DNA of 64,000 nucleotides from Tubulanus polymorphus (taxonomy: Eukaryota > Nemertea > Palaeonemertea > Tubulaniformes > Tubulanidae). The translations under genes and the position numbers were made by a program. Where the stretch lies: the NCBI RefSeq assembly GCF_964204645.1, contig NC_134025.1:11599001-11663000 (forward strand). Direction: 5' to 3'. This document shows, one piece after another, positions 61,801 to 64,000 of this stretch. Under the pieces are notes generated by a model. The model had not been told where the DNA came from, ran no database searches, and worked only from the letters and a program-made list of their open reading frames with translations. Numbering within the stretch: the first letter of the stretch is position 1; every line of letters starts with the position of its first letter.

Positions 61801-64000
61801 GGAACAACACTTTGGCTGGCCGAGTCAACCAACCCTGCCATTCAATCAGTCATCTCAATCAATATGGCAACACTCAGGATCAGTCTTCGAGGTACTATAC
61901 CACTCAAACATTTTCATCAGCTGCGGGGGACGCCATCAAATTCACAAAATTTACTGAGTCACAGAGCTGATTCATTCAGTCACGTCTGAGCTAACAGAGG
62001 TTCAATAAAACAGCAGATTTTGGTCCAACCGATTCTAACTATCTCTGTCTGAAGAATATTCTCATGCAAGAACAGACCGTCAAAGTCACTACTGTTAAAA
62101 TCTCTTTATTGTGACTAAATGTGATCGAAAAATAACAGATACCAAATACAAAGACATAGACCTTTTACAAAATGACGATATTCTTAAAACTTCAATATAC
62201 TTACATCGGGAATAGGCGCATTGAGGCCAGGAATTTTCAGGTTGGGATATGATGGCGGAGGCCCGTATCTTTGCATGGCTATCAACCATGGAGGGGGAAT
62301 CTTATCCGCACTCTAAAAAGAAGAAACTTTGTTCATCAGATGACATAGACTAGAACTACACTGTAAGTAACTCAACAATCGTATAACAGCGAAGTAGGTA
62401 CACACAGGCAAACAGATTGATGATCATCAGCAATTAGAAAATGAAACGTGGTTTGTGAAATGTGCTTTTTAATTCTAGTTTTCCATACATATTTTCACAG
62501 TACATGTACAATACATGTATAGTGAGGGAGCCATGATAGTTATTTATCATTATATGGATAGATTGAAATAAAACTTCCTTGATATTAACACAGCTTGCGC
62601 AAATATGACCTTGTACGCAAGAGGTTAACGAACAATTATCTTGAATTTTTACATTTCATCATCATATTTATTCAGATTTTCACTTTGATGAGACCCCTGC
62701 TATTGCTACAAAATATCCCGATCCCCTGGAATTACTCTGGAATGGGTGTAAACTTACAGATCCGATGGGCATGCCTAGAGCTGTTCGCAGATCGTCCGAA
62801 AGATTACCAGGCTTTTTCTCTTTCAACCGAGTTTCGAATTCTTTCCCCTGAAAATAATAAGATCACGCTTTAAGAAAATGACATCAGACTTAAACATTTT
62901 GTGAACTGGTTACCGAGGGGAAAAGCTTTTTAATAACTGCGGTTATGAAGCGAAGAAAAACCTTCCTAATTACCAGCAAAACGTAGTAAAATAATAACAT
63001 AGGTATTTCTGAATCACTTGTATTACAAGATAGATTTTTGTCTAGAACGAAAGCGAGTATGATTTCAATTACTGGTAATGAACCTTTGAACTATATTAAA
63101 ACAAATAACAATGGAACGGGATGCTGCCTTTCCATGTTTTACCCGCAACTAAAATTTCGGCAGTCCACTAATACTTCAGTAGCATACCTCATAATAGAGA
63201 TCGCCGTGAATCGTCATTTTCGGTTTCGTCAACCACCTAAAGAACGCGTCGTGTAATTTCTGATAATCGATGTCGATTTTACCCATTTTCGGTCGGACTT
63301 TCTCTCTCATCTTCTGCTTCATCGATTTCTGATCTTCCTGTAAAAGTACATATAAACATGAGTATTAGAAAACGATAATAAATACCAACGCGGGTATGGA
63401 GACATCTGTAATCCAACATTGATAACAACTGAATCGACTAAAACATTTTGCGAATGGCTTCATCATCTATTATGCTCCAAATATTCAATCATTATACAGT
63501 GGAACCCCGAGTAGAATGATACATTGATGGTTTTCAAAAACCTAGAATTTTGTACCAAAATAGGAAGATTTTTTAACTTGATATTAAAAACCATCGGTTA
63601 CAAGAAAACAATTTTATGGTTCCTTTAGAATTCCGTTAGCCTAGTTTGTTGTAATGGGGTTTCACTGTACTGGTACCAATCTCCAGAGAAACCACCTGGG
63701 CCCGGTTTCACAGACTGGTATCAAAGTTATCCCCAAATCTGGGTAATAACCACCATAATAACAATGAGAAACCATGGCTATAACCGATAAATTTCAAAAT
63801 GTTCCCAGGGACTATTTTGCTTCGGCATCTATGAAACCCAGTCCTAGATTCTAACCTGATGATTGACTGACATTTCATTCAACATGGTTTGTGTACAGTA
63901 CTCCTAAAATTCATTACCTTTTCTTGTAACGCCTCTCTCATTTCCATGATACCAGTAGCTTTGATGTATGCAGGCAGTTCGAAAGGTGGCTTTTCGATAC
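58808..64000 (-). CDS. SF3B2: Splicing factor 3B subunit 2, C-terminal part (9 exons, 5'-truncated by window)
   Basis: Subunit of the SF3b complex of U2 snRNP (SAP145/Cus1), which helps anchor U2 at the branch site in the nucleus; it contacts SF3B4 (known). Exons: 64000-63918 (cut), 63337-63188, 62847-62758, 62312-62205, 61669-61562, 61046-60904, 60273-60078, 59423-59238, 58873-58808. Seen in order: IEKPPFELPAYIKATGI; VRPKMGKIDIDYQKLHDAFF; HGDLYYE then GKEFETRLKEKKPG, the PSP-type proline-rich region with PPPWLIAMQRYGPPPSYPNL; SFGYHAGGWGKPPVDETGK; an acidic Ser/Glu tract; IPAGMETPDMIELRKKKIED; VALNPEELDLDTAAMQ; and the end KKYKEFKF plus stop. All match SF3B2 very closely. All phases agree. 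The 5' half lies right of the window. Confidence 0.98.
59050..59100 (+). repeat. CUGANGA-stem-GAAAC repeat copy
   Basis: CTGAAGATGACTAAATAGG, then AAAGTCGAAACGTTGAAATAA; same layout as the right arm at 42363 with a longer loop. Confidence 0.7.
59238..59423 (-). CDS. SF3B2: SF3B2 exon: EEL-rich C-terminal helix
   Basis: 62 codons: VALNPEELDLDTAAMQAKYE, then KEDLSDMVAEHQAKQTK. Phase 0 both sides. Confidence 0.97.
59424..60077 (-). other. SF3B2 intron with a CUGANGA repeat copy
   Basis: 654 bp; includes the repeat at 59882-59930. The other SF3B2 introns (340-630 bp) are plain, except the first one seen (63338-63917), which carries two MITEs, and the last (58874-59237), which carries the copy at 59055-59100. 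Confidence 0.8.
59880..59930 (+). repeat. CUGANGA-stem-GAAA repeat copy
   Basis: CCTGACGATGACTATGAG followed by AATATAGTTGAAATGCTG. Compared with 42363 the variable base is C and one stem pair is G-U. Confidence 0.7.
60078..60273 (-). CDS. SF3B2: SF3B2 exon: PAGMETPDMIELRKKK
   Basis: 65 codons after one completing base. Contains PAGMETPDMIELRKKKIEDL, TPQLYQVLPEKKTTVG and MMGSAHVYDVTA. Confidence 0.97.
60904..61046 (-). CDS. SF3B2: SF3B2 exon: acidic tract
   Basis: 47 codons plus two bases. DKTLWGEMESESESEEESEE, a run of Glu, then PDKTGLITPAD. The acidic, Ser-rich stretch is low complexity as in other SF3B2 proteins. Confidence 0.96.
61562..61669 (-). CDS. SF3B2: SF3B2 exon: SFGYHAGGWGKPP
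   Basis: 36 codons, GKPPVDETGKPLYGDVFGTT; phase 0 both sides. Confidence 0.97.
62205..62312 (-). CDS. SF3B2: SF3B2 exon: PSP proline-rich segment
   Basis: 36 codons with PPPWLIAMQRYGPPPSYPNL and KIPGLNAPIPD, the proline-rich-in-spliceosome domain. Confidence 0.97.
62758..62847 (-). CDS. SF3B2: SF3B2 exon: GKEFETRLKEKKPG
   Basis: 30 codons, phase 0 both sides; ends LRTALGMPIGS. Confidence 0.97.
63188..63337 (-). CDS. SF3B2: SF3B2 exon: KMREKVRPKMGKIDIDY
   Basis: 50 codons, phase 0 both sides; contains KIDIDYQKLHDAFFRWLTKP and HGDLYYE, nearly invariant in animals. Confidence 0.97.
63497..63667. mobile_element. pogo/Tigger-type MITE
   Basis: Left CAGTGGAACCCCGAGTAG, right GTTGTAATGGGGTTTCACTG, with TA duplicated at both ends (63495-63496, 63668-63669). 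171 bp; same superfamily as 31306-31471, in an SF3B2 intron. Confidence 0.85.
63697..63845. mobile_element. CTGGGCCCGGTTTCACAGA-ended palindromic MITE
   Basis: Left CTGGGCCCGGTTTCACAGA and right TCTATGAAACCCAGTCC are inverted repeats ~150 bp apart. Non-coding; 72 bp from the next SF3B2 exon. Confidence 0.7.
63918..64000 (-). CDS. SF3B2: SF3B2 exon (cut by right edge)
   Basis: IEKPPFELPAYIKATGIMEM then REALQEK, the start of the conserved DUF382-type region. Donor GTAATG, phase 0. Confidence 0.95.

Overview
The window is a piece of an animal nuclear genome. The coding sequence is broken into short exons with GT/AG introns, the introns are large and AT-rich, and the DNA between exons is full of short inverted-repeat transposons (MITEs), tRNA-derived SINE-like copies and microsatellites. 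Nothing looks bacterial or viral. The gene set (a vertebrate-type N-acetylglutamate synthase, a NOXRED1-like reductase, SF3B2 and a PTK7/CCK4 receptor) points to an invertebrate bilaterian. A lophotrochozoan such as a mollusc, annelid or brachiopod is my best guess, but I cannot name the species.

Layout. (1) Positions 1-45405, minus strand: the 5' part of PTK7, seven exons over 42 kb with introns up to 15 kb. It covers the signal peptide, immunoglobulin domains 1-3 and the first half of domain 4. The rest of the ectodomain, the membrane segment and the kinase-like domain lie beyond the left edge. I found no second gene that I can support inside these introns; they hold repeats and a few CpG-dense blocks. 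(2) 45406-47622: spacer containing the upstream region of PTK7 and the 3' flank of NAGS. (3) 47623-52890, minus strand: a complete 11-exon NAGS gene (530 codons plus stop). (4) 52891-53807: a 0.9-kb spacer between two divergently transcribed genes. (5) 53808-57605, plus strand: a complete 5-exon NOXRED1-like gene (365 codons plus stop). (6) 57606-58807: spacer between convergent 3' ends. (7) 58808-64000, minus strand: the last nine coding exons of the splicing factor gene SF3B2, cut by the right edge.

How the genes relate. PTK7 is a cell-surface pseudokinase receptor of planar cell polarity and Wnt signalling. NAGS is mitochondrial and makes N-acetylglutamate, the arginine precursor and (in ureotelic animals) the activator of carbamoyl phosphate synthetase. 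NOXRED1 belongs to the pyrroline-5-carboxylate reductase superfamily. SF3B2 is a U2 snRNP subunit. Only the NAGS/NOXRED1 head-to-head pair suggests shared regulation.

All exon models were read by eye: each exon has an AG before it and a GT after it, intron phases match across every junction, and the joined protein matches the family. The total lengths (NAGS 530 aa, NOXRED1 365 aa) agree with my memory of the human proteins (534 and 359 aa). The most unusual non-coding signals are: a family of about 240-330 bp repeats with six copies, all in PTK7 introns; a SINE within about 10 bp of a PTK7 splice donor; two directly adjacent MITEs in one NAGS intron; a 208-bp palindrome; and a recurrent CUGANGA-stem-GAAA motif resembling a hammerhead ribozyme core.
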